Shown here: positions 32,564 through 42,660 of the stretch, piece by piece | How the letters are laid out: every line of letters begins with the position of its first letter | How positions within the stretch are numbered: the first letter of the stretch is position 1 | Source: Hyparrhenia diplandra | Lineage: Eukaryota; Streptophyta; Magnoliopsida; Poales; Poaceae | DNA: 64,000 nucleotides | Assembly: GCA_015847255.1 (NCBI GenBank) | Contig: JADLZK010012353.1 | Location: 372,001 to 436,000 of the forward strand | Reading direction: 5' to 3' | Notes under the pieces: generated by a model | What the model saw: the letters and a program-made list of their open reading frames with translations, nothing else | Told to the model about the DNA's origin: nothing | Database searches by the model: none | Translations under genes and position numbers: made by a program

Positions 32564-34876
32564 ATGGCTGCCGTCTCTCGGAAGGTGCCCTCCACTGTTC
32601 ATGACTCAAGTTTGAATATTGGGTTGGTCAACATGGATCTGGCCCGTCAGGGGCCTGCCAACCCAGTCCACTTTCCAAAAAAGAAAGATGAGCCTCCCAT
32701 CCACTTGGGCTGCTTTCACACTCTAACGGGCAAGGATTCAAATTTGAAAAATATGGACGCCCGGCCGGCCCATTCTCATCCCTCAATATCTACCCGTCCG
32801 GCATCCAACAGTGCCATGCAGCTGGCACCGATAACTCATACGTGTCGGGATGGCATCAACGTTGGTTCCTCCGACGTGAGTGCTTCAGTCAATTCCACTT
32901 TATCTGCCACTGCTGTAACTGCACCGGCCTCCTACGCATCTATACTCAAATCTACTCCTGATCCATCTAAGCATAGTCTGACGAGTGAGGTTGACAACTA
33001 TGCTTACTCACCCTCTCCCGGTGGACGCCGAGCTCGTATGGATCGCCACCACATCAGTACAGCTACGGTGAAACAGACACGTACGTCTGTCGTCGACGCC
33101 GGTTTTCACAGCGACAGTGCGCTTGCGTGCGCCGCTTATCGTAGAGGCAGCATGTTTACTCGATTCAAGGGAAGCAAGGTTATCAAGCAATGTTTCAAAT
33201 GCCTTGCCAGTGACCACCTGGTTTCAGAGTGCCGAGACCCTATAAAATGCAGGCGTTGCCATCGTTCTGGACACAAGAGCTCCAAGTGCAAACAGCCTAC
33301 CACAATGTCATCCCACTACGACTCAGCCGACTCCGCGGAGTACTACTCCTCTGAGCTTTCACCTCGGTCTGCTGTGGCCATGATCGCAGCTGCCTCCCTC
33401 CTTGACACCACCGTTCCCGATCCCCCTCACGTCCCGGCCACCGATAACAACCCACCAGCACCGCCTCCTACCCCGGGCTCAATGTCCGCAGCTTCGGTTC
33501 CTGCCAGGCGTTGCATGGTTGAGGCGCACGTGAGTGATGGAGACTACGAGCGTGCCAAGGTGTTCGCCTTCGTCTACCTGGAGGAGGCTGTTCACAGCCC
33601 GCACCTGCTGGTGCGCAGGGCCATGGAGCAGCTCTGCGGCGCCCCTGCGTTCCGCATGGCTGCGTCCGGTCGTGGCGTGGCGGTGCTGATCTTTGGGTCT
33701 CACGAGGAGCGTGAGCGGGTGGTGGCGCGCTCCCCTTTCCACTTCGAGGGGAACCACATCGTCGTCGAGCGGCATGAGGAAGCCGACAACCGATTCTACG
33801 CGTACTACAGTGTGTACGCGGAGATCGCCGCCGACGACTTCCCCCTGGAGCACTGGAGGGAGCCGCTAGCTCGGGAGGCGCTGGGAGCAATCGGGAACGT
33901 GTGCTGCATTGACCCGGACTGCGCCGACGAGTACGACTACACTTCCATGCGCGCCGTCATCAGGCTGGACCATGCTCGCGACATCCCCGACAAGCTGCTC
34001 GTTCGCAACCACAGCGGGCCCGCCGCCATTGCAAAGATCCGGGTCCTCCGCACTTGGCTCGACGTCAACCCCATGCCAGATTTCAGCAACTATATCTTTG
34101 GCATGCAGCCAAACCTGCACACTCCGCCTTCCTACCACCCAGTTGGCAACCCTCCCACCCAGCTCCCTAACGCTCCGCAGAACCTGGTGGCCTCAGTTGT
34201 CGAGCTTGAGAATGTGATCCCCACTCCACCACTCCACCCTGCAAGAGCTAGACCCCCAACCCCTTACCCCGTTGCACCATACCACTCTACTCCACCTACT
34301 GCCACCCCAAACCCACAGCATGCAGCTCCTGCTCTCGCACTCCCCTGGTACGGCACGGGTGGTGTCCCTGAGGAGGATGAAGTGATGGTCGGTGGTGTTG
34401 TTGAGGCGGAGACTGGAGGCGGTGGCGCGGCAGAAGGAGAACATGGCGCTGCGGAGGACGTTGCTGCTCAAGCCATGGGAGCCCTGAACCTCGACGCGCC
34501 GGGCGTGTTCTCTCCTGGAGGGCACACCGATGCTGAGCACCCTTCACGCACCCAGAAGAGGCGTGCTCTCAAGAAGCGTGCCAAGGACACCGCACGCAAG
34601 CTGAGGAGGAGCACACGCCTTCAGGCCAAGGAGGAGCCGAGCTTTGAGCTGCCGGAGGACAAGGCGGCGAGGGTGCAGCAGGCGAAGTACGACTACAGTG
34701 GTGCGTCTCGCCGACTCAAACGAGCAATCTCACGTTCTTATCTGCTTTCTGACCCTTATTATCATCCTTCAGGTGGTGAGGGTGACCTTCGTGACATAGC
34801 GCTGGCGTGTGGAGTCGGAGAGGATGAGGTCGCGACCATCTCCGGCGCGGCAGTGGTGCCGTCCGAGGAGGAATGA
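32564..34876 (+). CDS. LINE ORF1 (nucleic-acid-binding, two CCHC knuckles)
   Basis: Uninterrupted 770-codon frame. Low-complexity N-terminus, then from about residue 208 CFKCLASDHLVSEC and CRRCHRSGHKSSKC, both CX2CX4HX4C knuckles that bind RNA or single-stranded DNA. Next comes a globular region (about residues 320-520: RCMVEAHV...VAVLIFGSHEERERVV...FHFEGNHIVV) resembling the RRM/DUF4283-like fold of plant LINE ORF1 proteins, here placed after the knuckles. A proline-rich and then highly charged C-terminus (RRALKKRAKDTARK) follows. Coats LINE RNA in the ribonucleoprotein. Open throughout, unlike ORF2. Confidence 0.8.
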   Translation: MAAVSRKVPSTVHDSSLNIGLVNMDLARQGPANPVHFPKKKDEPPIHLGCFHTLTGKDSNLKNMDARPAHSHPSISTRPASNSAMQLAPITHTCRDGINVGSSDVSASVNSTLSATAVTAPASYASILKSTPDPSKHSLTSEVDNYAYSPSPGGRRARMDRHHISTATVKQTRTSVVDAGFHSDSALACAAYRRGSMFTRFKGSKVIKQCFKCLASDHLVSECRDPIKCRRCHRSGHKSSKCKQPTTMSSHYDSADSAEYYSSELSPRSAVAMIAAASLLDTTVPDPPHVPATDNNPPAPPPTPGSMSAASVPARRCMVEAHVSDGDYERAKVFAFVYLEEAVHSPHLLVRRAMEQLCGAPAFRMAASGRGVAVLIFGSHEERERVVARSPFHFEGNHIVVERHEEADNRFYAYYSVYAEIAADDFPLEHWREPLAREALGAIGNVCCIDPDCADEYDYTSMRAVIRLDHARDIPDKLLVRNHSGPAAIAKIRVLRTWLDVNPMPDFSNYIFGMQPNLHTPPSYHPVGNPPTQLPNAPQNLVASVVELENVIPTPPLHPARARPPTPYPVAPYHSTPPTATPNPQHAAPALALPWYGTGGVPEEDEVMVGGVVEAETGGGGAAEGEHGAAEDVAAQAMGALNLDAPGVFSPGGHTDAEHPSRTQKRRALKKRAKDTARKLRRSTRLQAKEEPSFELPEDKAARVQQAKYDYSGASRRLKRAISRSYLLSDPYYHPSGGEGDLRDIALACGVGEDEVATISGAAVVPSEEE

Positions 34877-35159
34877 TCAGTACACCCACGGAGTACGCCA
34901 ACAAGAAGGCCGCTCTCCCAGCAAGGGCGGCCCGGATGCAAGGAATGGTCATGGCGTGTAGGGTGTCTCAATGTAGTAGAGTCCACTGTCGTCGCTCTTG
35001 CATGTTTAGTTGTGTTTCCTTTCGAGTAGATCCTGTTGCAGCGTCCTGTATCATGCCCGGCACGAGTACCGGAAGAAGCCCAGGCTTACTCCTGTGGAAT
35101 AATGTAAAGACCCGGGGCACAGTGCGTGCACCTGAAGAGGATGTTGTAGCAGTTCCCTT

Positions 35160-38100
35160 ATGAATCAAAAGTTTGCTTTGTGTTCTTGGAATGTCAGAGG
35201 TTTGGGTGATCGAGATAAATGTGGTGAAGTTCTCTTGGAATTGCTTTCCTCTCAACATGACCTAGTCCTACTCCAGGAGACCAAGTTGTCCTCCATTTCA
35301 CAACTCAAGCTCCACACTTTTCTTCCTCGTCGGCTAACTCACTATTGCTGCAAACCTTCTGACGGTGCCTCGGGTGGCATGCTCACAGCTTGGTCAGACT
35401 CTGTCTTTAATCTCCAATCCTCCTCTTCTACTGCTCACACTCTCTCCGTCCACCTCAACTCATCCACCTCCAATCTATCCGTCTTTATTACCAACATCTA
35501 TGCTCCTTCCGTTCCTGGGCTGCGTCCTACCTTTCTCTCTGAAATTCAGTCCATCGAGCCACCACCTGACACACCTTGGATGCTGTGTGGTGATTTCAAT
35601 ATGATTAGGTATGCACACGAGAAAAACAATGACAACTTTCGCTTCGCTGAAGCTGAATTGTTCAATGAGTGTGTCAATGATATGTGCCTCATCGAGCTAC
35701 CTCTAACAGATAGGAATTACACCTGGTCGAACAAAAGGGCCAATCCCACTTTGGAAAGATTAGATCGTGCTTTCATTAACATGCACTGGGATGCTTCCCT
35801 CCCAAATACAATCCTCTCCTCTTTAACTAGAGCTACCTCAGACCACGTACCGCTTCAGATAGCTGTCTCCACCAGCCTACCTCACTCCAAAATTTTCCGG
35901 TTTGAGAATTACTGGATCCAGTGCCCGGGGTTCCTAGATGTAGTTGCTTCTTCCTGGTGTTGTCGGACTGGCAACAGTGCAAAAAAGCTAGCAGCCAACC
36001 TGAAACAAACAAGGATAGGGATCAAAACCTGGAGGAAAAATTTCTCCAACATATCTCAGCAGGAAAGGGACTGCAAAATTGTTATCAATCTCTTAGATTA
36101 CATTGAGGAACGTCGGGCGTTGGCCACAGCAGAACAGCAGCTTCGAGCAGTCGTTGTCCGGCACCTGCGTGACACCACCAAGGCCAAGCTACTCATTTGG
36201 CGTCAGAGAAGCAAAGTCAGGTTTGCAATGGAGGGGGATGAAAACACTAGATACTTCCACTCCATAGCCACTCAGCGGAGGCGACGAAATCTTATCCAAG
36301 TCCTTGAGCACGATGGCCAAGAAGTCTACAATCATGATCAGAAAGCTAGCATCCTGCAATCTTTCTACAAGCAACTGATGGGGTCAGCAAGACCAGTAAG
36401 GTGGAGTCTTAACCTTGATGATTTATACCCTGACGACCCACTCCCCCTCCACCACTTGGCAGACCCTTTCGACCCAGCCGAGATCAAAGCAGCTGTTATG
36501 CGTATGCATGGTAACGCCAGCCCCGGCCCCGACGGTTTTGGACCCTCCTTCTTCAAGGCTACGTGGACCATCACTTCCCCAAACCTGTTTGACCTATTCT
36601 CTGAATTCTACTCCGGCGTTGCCGAGCTTGAGCGTCTCAACCGCTCCTATTTGGTCCTTCTGCCGAAGAAGAATGAGGCACGTGACGTCCGTGATTTCAG
36701 GCCCATTGCACTTCAGAACACTGCAATCAAATGCTTGTCCAAGGTTCTCACCAACCGGTTGCAACCATTCATACCCCACTTAGTTGGCTCAGACCAGTCT
36801 GGCTTTGTTCTGGGGCGGAGCATCTCAGAATGTTTTGCGTATGCGGCTGATTTGCTACAGTGTTGTCACAAACGGCAAGTCCCCACCATTATACTAAAGC
36901 TAGACTTCCACAAAGCCTTTGACTGTGTAAACTGGGGCAGCCTCATTACAATCCTACAGCACCGAGGTTTCCCCAGAGATGGTGTATTTGGATATTCTCC
37001 CTCCCCGCAAACTGGAAAAACGGCGGTCCTACTCAATGGCCAACACGGGGAATTGGATCAAGCTGCCGGAATGGCCTAAGACAGGGTGACCCGCTATCCC
37101 GTATCTCTTCATTATTGTTGCTGATGTCCTCCGTTGCCTTCTCCATCATCCAACTCTAGCCAACAATCTCGTCCACCCACTGATCCCGAATGTGTCATGC
37201 CCCATTCTGCGATGCGCTTGAGATGATACGCTAATCTTCATGAAGGCTACCCCTGAAGCTATTGCCCAAGCCAAAAACCTTCGAATTATTTGAGGAGTCC
37301 ACTGGCCTAGCAATCAACTACCATAAAACCACCTTTCTCCCCATAGCCTTGCCTCACGATGAAGCCATCAACCTCGCAACCTCCTTTGGCACCACCGTTT
37401 CCAGCTTCCCCCCAAACCTATCTAGGCTTACCACTCTCCACGGACAAACTCAGCGTTGCCGATTGTCACCCTCTCATCGCTTCAGTTGACAAATACTTGT
37501 CTGGCTGGAGTGCTTCCCTTCTGAATCGTGCAGGCAGACTTATTTTGTCGTCTGCGGTTCTAACCTCCATACCCCTCCACTACATGCTAGTGATGCACAT
37601 TCCCAAAACAATTATCAATGCCATTGACAAAAGGAGGCGAGCTTTCTTTTGGACAGGAGAAGATGCTTGTCATGGGTCCAAGTGTCTTGTTGCACGGGAA
37701 ACTCTGAAACTAAGTAAGGACCATGGCGGTCTTGGTGTCAAAGATTTGGAGACTCAAAATAGGTGCTTGCTGATGAAGTTCATTGACAAATTGTTCTCTG
37801 TCAGTGATGTTCCTTGGGTCCATTGGCTGCTCCACGATTCCACCTTTGAGGACCTTTGGAATAACAGCCAATCTTTCATCGGAAAAATCGTAAGCTCCGA
37901 GTTAAATACCTACCGCTCCCTCACTACTGTCCACATTCACAATGGTGCTTCCACTTCTTTTTTGGTTCGACCATTGGCTGCCTGATGGTCCTCTTTTCAA
38001 CTCTCACCCTGCCCTTTTCTCTCATTCCATGAGGCCAAACATCTCGGTACAGGAAGTCTTCCAAACGAATTTTGATTTGTGCTTACGACCACGGCTAACC

Positions 38101-38746
38101 ACTGCTGCTAGTTTGCAACTAGCTGCGCTACTCACTTGTCTGCAGGAAATACGACTTGATGACTTGCCGGACCAGCGCCTCCTCGAAGCTCACTGGCCGG
38201 CGCTACAACGCAAGAGATGCATACCGAGCCCTCACCAGTGATGGAACAGAAGACATAAACAACCAGAGAATTTGGAGCACAAGGCTGCCCAACAAGGTCA
38301 AGATCTTCGCGTGGCTGTACTTTAAAGATCGACTGAGCTCCCGCACCAACCTCAAGGCAAAGCACATCCTGGAATCCGACCTCTGTGAAAGATGTTCAGC
38401 TGGAACTGAAGACAAAGCGCACATCTTCTTCCATTGTCCTTTGAGCGCGACAGTTTGGCAACGGCTGGGGCTATCTCATGTTTCAAACCTGGATGACTCC
38501 AACATCTGGGGTGCCGTCCTGCCTCCCCCAGTAGACGCAACTCTGTGGCCATTCGTTATGTTAACGATTCTCTGGCGCCTTTGGGACGCCCGGAATGGAC
38601 AGATCTTCCGGAGCGAGCGCCCGACACCACGGTCTATAGTTTCTACGATATGTGATGACCTAGTAACATGGCGCAAACGCCTAAAACCGAATCATGTAAA
38701 CAAGCTTGATGCTTGGCGTGCGTATCTGCTTTCTTGTAATACTTAA
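35160..38746 (+). pseudogene. LINE ORF2 (endonuclease-reverse transcriptase), broken
   Basis: Starts MNQKFALCSWNVRGLG. An apurinic-type endonuclease with QETKL, CGDFNMI and SDHVPL occupies residues 1-230. Reverse transcriptase follows with LLPKKN...FRPIALQN, DQSGFVLGRS and LKLDFHKAFDCVNW. The frame fails near 37000-37080, and the YADD catalytic box expected near 37220 is reduced to an out-of-frame DDTLIF. Further frames (37359-37985, 37942-38241, 38156-38746) carry the RT thumb (YLGLPLS...) and the C-terminal zinc region CERC...HIFFHC. Cannot make active enzyme. Confidence 0.85.
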
Positions 38747-38828
38747 GACTGTTCTTGTACTCTTTTGGTAATGAAAGGTTAAGGTGGGGAAGCTCTCCCC
38801 GTTTGCTTTCAAAAAAAAAAAAAAAAAA

Positions 38829-39010
38829 TTATACTGTTCCTTGTGCAATCGATCTGTGCAGATCGCCGGCAAGGGCTCAACAACGGATGTGATTTGATTT
38901 GCTCCAGACGACGGCTTTGCCATCGCGAGAGCGAGCCAGCCTCCAGTCCTCGTGGGCCAAAAGTTATAATTGGGCCTCTATAAAAATATCTGGCTCATGT
39001 AGTGGGCCTG
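38829..39010. repeat. Right flank of the LINE, paralogous to 61512-61690
   Basis: Continues the CHX upstream block: TTGTGCAATCGATCTGTGCA and GGGCTCAACAACGGATGTG also occur at 61 kb. Similarity fades after the GGGCCAAAAGTT motif. Confidence 0.7.
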
Positions 39011-40289
39011 TTTTGGTCCAGCACTTTTTTTTTTTTTTGACAACATGGTCCAGAATACTTTGACTGACATGGAAAAAGTCTATTATATCTTCTTGACTGA
39101 TTTTCCTATTTTAAACTCTATAAAACTAGAAATATTATCGCCCTATATAAACTCTTTGTGACCGTTCAAACTACCTCCTTGTCCTGATTTGGAGTGGTTT
39201 TATCCTTCTCTTATTTATTAGTTATACAAAATGATTTATACTTGATACAATTTCTAAACCATAGAAAATGAAGCTTTTGAAAATCCTGAAAACAATTCTA
39301 GAGATTGATTAAGATACGCTAAATGCTTCAAAAAAAATATATTTACCTCTAGGAAAATGATAAAAAATATATCTTGAAAATATATTTTTTTTTTCCAAAA
39401 CATTCTAATTTATGTGTAAATGTGTTTTAAAATTTTTTTGTGGCAAAAAGTATGAGAAGCAACCAACATGAATGCAACATACATTAACATAAAGGCATTC
39501 ATGCTATGCATATGTGCTGGTTGTGAATAAATTTTTAAAACACATTTACACATTGAGTAGAAAGTTTTGGGAATTTCCTAGATTGTTTTCCATTTTTCTA
39601 GAGCTAAATGTACTTTTTTGGAGCATTTAGATATATTTTCACTAGCTCTAAGTATTTTATTTGGGTATGGTGTATTCCAATTTATCTTCAGATTTATTTC
39701 GGATTTATAAAAGCTTAGAGATATTTTCTTTGATTTAAAAAGACTTGTCAAAGTTTTTATTGATTTTTAACTAAATAAAAATAAATATAAAACCACCTTC
39801 AAAACTACTCCAAACTAAGGTAGGGAGCTACTTTGAATGGGTTTTGAAAGTTCGCGGCGGGGTAGAATGTCTGGTTTTGGAGATTGAGGGGAAATTCAGA
39901 CTATGACGATCGAAGTCATATCTGTCTTCGGGACCTAGATCAGTGAACAACACACGGTCCATTGAGGCCAAAAAAAGGTAGCACGTGCTCAGATAATTGA
40001 TGGCCCAACAACACATCAAGGCTAAAGGTTGGCACGGCAAAGCATGCATCTGGAGGACATTGTACCCTTTTTACGAGAGTTTTTTTTTTTTTTTTGTCAA
40101 ACTACTACGTCAACCATCAGTGTTGTAACTTGCGCATCTAATGTCGAAGACTAGCAGTGATACCGGTGCTTAATTGTTTCTAGCATAAAAATATCAGGGT
40201 TTGAAATGCATGCATCCATTTCAATGTTCCATCAGTATTTTCTTTGCCTGCTCTTGAGCCCCTCATTCCTAGCGGACAAGCCGGTCATC
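39011..40289. other. AT-rich intergenic sequence
   Basis: Long A/T runs and degenerate sequence, with similar phrases (ACACATTTACACA / TGTGTAAATGTGTTTTAAA) in opposite orientations near 39412 and 39535 that could be a decayed inverted-repeat element. No gene seen. Confidence 0.35.
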
Positions 40290-40590
40290 CTACGCTGCTG
40301 GAGGTGATATGGTGGATTCATCAAAGGAGAAGGGCTTTCGGTCGTGGCTCCAAGGCCAACTGGTTCCCTAGGCCCTTCTGGTGGTGAGTTCACTTCACTT
40401 GTTTCTCTTATTCATTCAGTTACGATTTCGCTTGAGCTTGTTCATGTTTTTCTTGGTGGCAAGTCCTTACTCAAGATGTTGTTAACGAAATGATACGCAA
40501 TGTAAAATATGTAATATAAACTGCTTCTTCCTTCTTAATGCAAATGATACGCAATGCTCCTGTCTATATTTGAGAAAAGGAAAAAAAAGG
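40290..40590 (+). mobile_element. LINE 3'-end fragment
   Basis: Carries the grass LINE tail pattern CTTCTTCCTTCTTAATGCAA...ATACGCAATGCTCCTG...GAGAAAAGGAAAAAAAGG at about 40522-40590, preceded by a short frame with WWIHQRRRAF. Truncated and interrupted. Confidence 0.45.
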
Positions 40591-41179
40591 ATGTTGTACC
40601 TGCCAGTGCCAGTGTTAATGTGCTAATTTACTACCTGCCGTGAATTTTGCCTTGGTTCTCTTCTGATCTTGAGTTCTAGCAGCCATATAGCAGCGAATTA
40701 GCAATCAAGGTTTTTGGACATGCTATCAACTATCATACAGAATTTCAACTATATTGATTTCGATTTTGTTAACGATATGGATTTTATGCCATTAGAAAAG
40801 ACTAAGAGTTTAGGTTCCGAAGGACCTGGACCTGGACCTGGCTATAAAATTTTCTGCATTGCCTTACAGTTATTATCATAATATATCATGTTAAAATTGT
40901 TTTGAGCTTTCCTTTCCAGGATATTTGATTCTTACCTGTTTAGTATTTGTGAAATCTAACTACGTCATGCTGCAGTGCTTGGATGGAGTGATCTGGTGTA
41001 CTGATCCAGGAGGGTAAGATCCCAATCCGGTGAGGATAAGCTCAATTTAGGATATGTGGAGGTTCAGTCCAAGTGCGGCTCTGAGTTTGGTTATTGTGGG
41101 CATTGAAGAGCAGCAGGGCCAGGGGTCGTGATAGCCTGGGCAATGACTAGCCGCTCATGTTGTGCTGATATTTCCTTCA
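40591..41179. other. Intergenic, nothing recognised
   Basis: No coding frame, repeat or RNA signature that I can support. Confidence 0.35.
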
Positions 41180-41195
41180 GTACTGGCAGGCCCGG

Positions 41196-42001
41196 GGACC
41201 GAGACGACCAGAGTTAGCCCTCCGTCAACAAAGATCGTACCGAGCCACAGGCCCTGCCGCCGCCACCAAACCCTAGAGGGGCACCGCCGCCGGCTCTCGT
41301 CTGGTCCCCCTCCCTTCTCCTTCGGCATCACGCCGAGGGTTGAAGGGAGTGGGGATCCATTGTTTCTAATTAGTTTTTCCTAGTAGATCGAATCTTCAAG
41401 GTTTGAGTTTTCTCCGGGAGATCCAATCGAAGAGATTGGCCACGGCGTGGCGCCGTCAAGATCATCGATGGAGCAATGGAGCATGTCGTTCCTCAGTGGT
41501 GATGGCAAGACGAAGACATCATCGTTGATGGAGAATAAGGTACTCCAGCCCTTCCTTTGTCTCGCTGTGGTTCTATGCAGCTATGGCGGTGGGCTAGGGA
41601 GATTTAGTTTTCCAATGATATCTATCCGGATGTCGGGTGGACTTGTGTTCTCCCATGACGAATCTGGTGAAGGCGACGACGATGAGTCCGATGACGTAAT
41701 CGGTGGCGCTAAATTCATCATGTTTGCATGTGGAGTTTTAGCTGTTTACTCCTCTTTTGCAAAAGTGATGGGTATGAGGTTGACGGTGGTGGATGGTGAG
41801 ATGGCCCCGCTGCGTTCGGATCGGAGCTTGCGTCCGTGGTATATCCGTTTGGGATGATGTTCCTAAATGGTTGAATTTATGGCTTTTTCAAAGTTTCTTG
41901 TCTCCCATCAATGGAGTTGGAGTAGTTTGGTTTACTTTTGTAATGAGAGGATGTAACTTGCTTCAGTATTAATGGAATTTTTCCTTGTCGCAAAAAAAAA
42001 A
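41196..42001 (+). mobile_element. Poly-A retroposon of unknown class, 16-bp target duplication
   Basis: Bounded by identical GTACTGGCAGGCCCGG at 41180-41195 and 42003-42018 and ending in a ten-A tail after TTCCTTGTCGC. The 806-bp body has a GC-rich 5' part and a 136-codon frame (41447-41857, starting MAPSRSSMEQW) with no recognisable domain. Mobilised by LINE machinery. It may be a long SINE, an ORF-poor LINE derivative or a retrocopy of a cellular transcript. Confidence 0.7.
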
Positions 42002-42018
42002 GGTACTGGCAGGCCCGG

Positions 42019-42660
42019 TAAACATGTATATTGGAAATTTTACCCTCATTTCTTTGTTACTTAATATGTGAATAGCTGGCATGAATCATTATGAAAAACA
42101 TATTTTGTGCCATGAATCATTGCATATGCTCACCGTAACAGTTATTATTAGAATACAAAGAGATACAAGAATTCAGTCACCTCGTTTCAGACAATTGCCC
42201 ACCTACTAAGACAAGAAACTAAACACCACTAGGGGCAAAAAGGAAACCAGGTTGACTGAAATACAACATGAAAAGGAACACAGGATAAATCAAGCATGGA
42301 AAAAACCAACACAACTAAGATGAGCTAACAAACTGACTGTAAGCCAATTGAAACTGTGGTATGTCTTCCTTGCACATGGTACGATGTTTTTCCCGTTGCA
42401 ATACACGGTCATTTACCTAATAAGTATAAAAACTATAAAGGCAATAATGCCGCCAACAAGTGCCACTGCCAAAACCACCAACTAGTAATGGTACGCTAAG
42501 CAAGGCACACAAGGTTATGCAGAAACATTTTAGAATGGCAAATAGACATTTTAGAATGGCAAATAGAAATGCTATGATGTTTATGAGGCATGTCGGGAGG
42601 AGCTTGGTGAAAATGGGGCATACGTGATCTCGGAAGAGCCATTGCAAAGCTGCGGATGCA
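42019..42660 (-). other. 3' region of the ankyrin gene
   Basis: Follows the stop codon of the minus-strand ankyrin gene; probably its 3' untranslated region and terminator. A short direct repeat ATTTTAGAATGGCAAATAGA occurs twice at about 42529-42570. No coding sequence. Confidence 0.4.

Larger units (their letters stand above)
31665..38828 (+). mobile_element. Full-length L1-type LINE (7.2 kb)
   Basis: Flanked by 11-bp copies TTATACTGTTC (31654-31664 and 38829-38839) and ending in a run of about 17 A. It has a GC-rich 5' leader (31665-32563), ORF1 with two zinc knuckles and ORF2 with endonuclease and reverse transcriptase. Complete end to end. The empty site is visible in the paralogous segment at 61.5 kb, so insertion followed that duplication. 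Confidence 0.9.
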
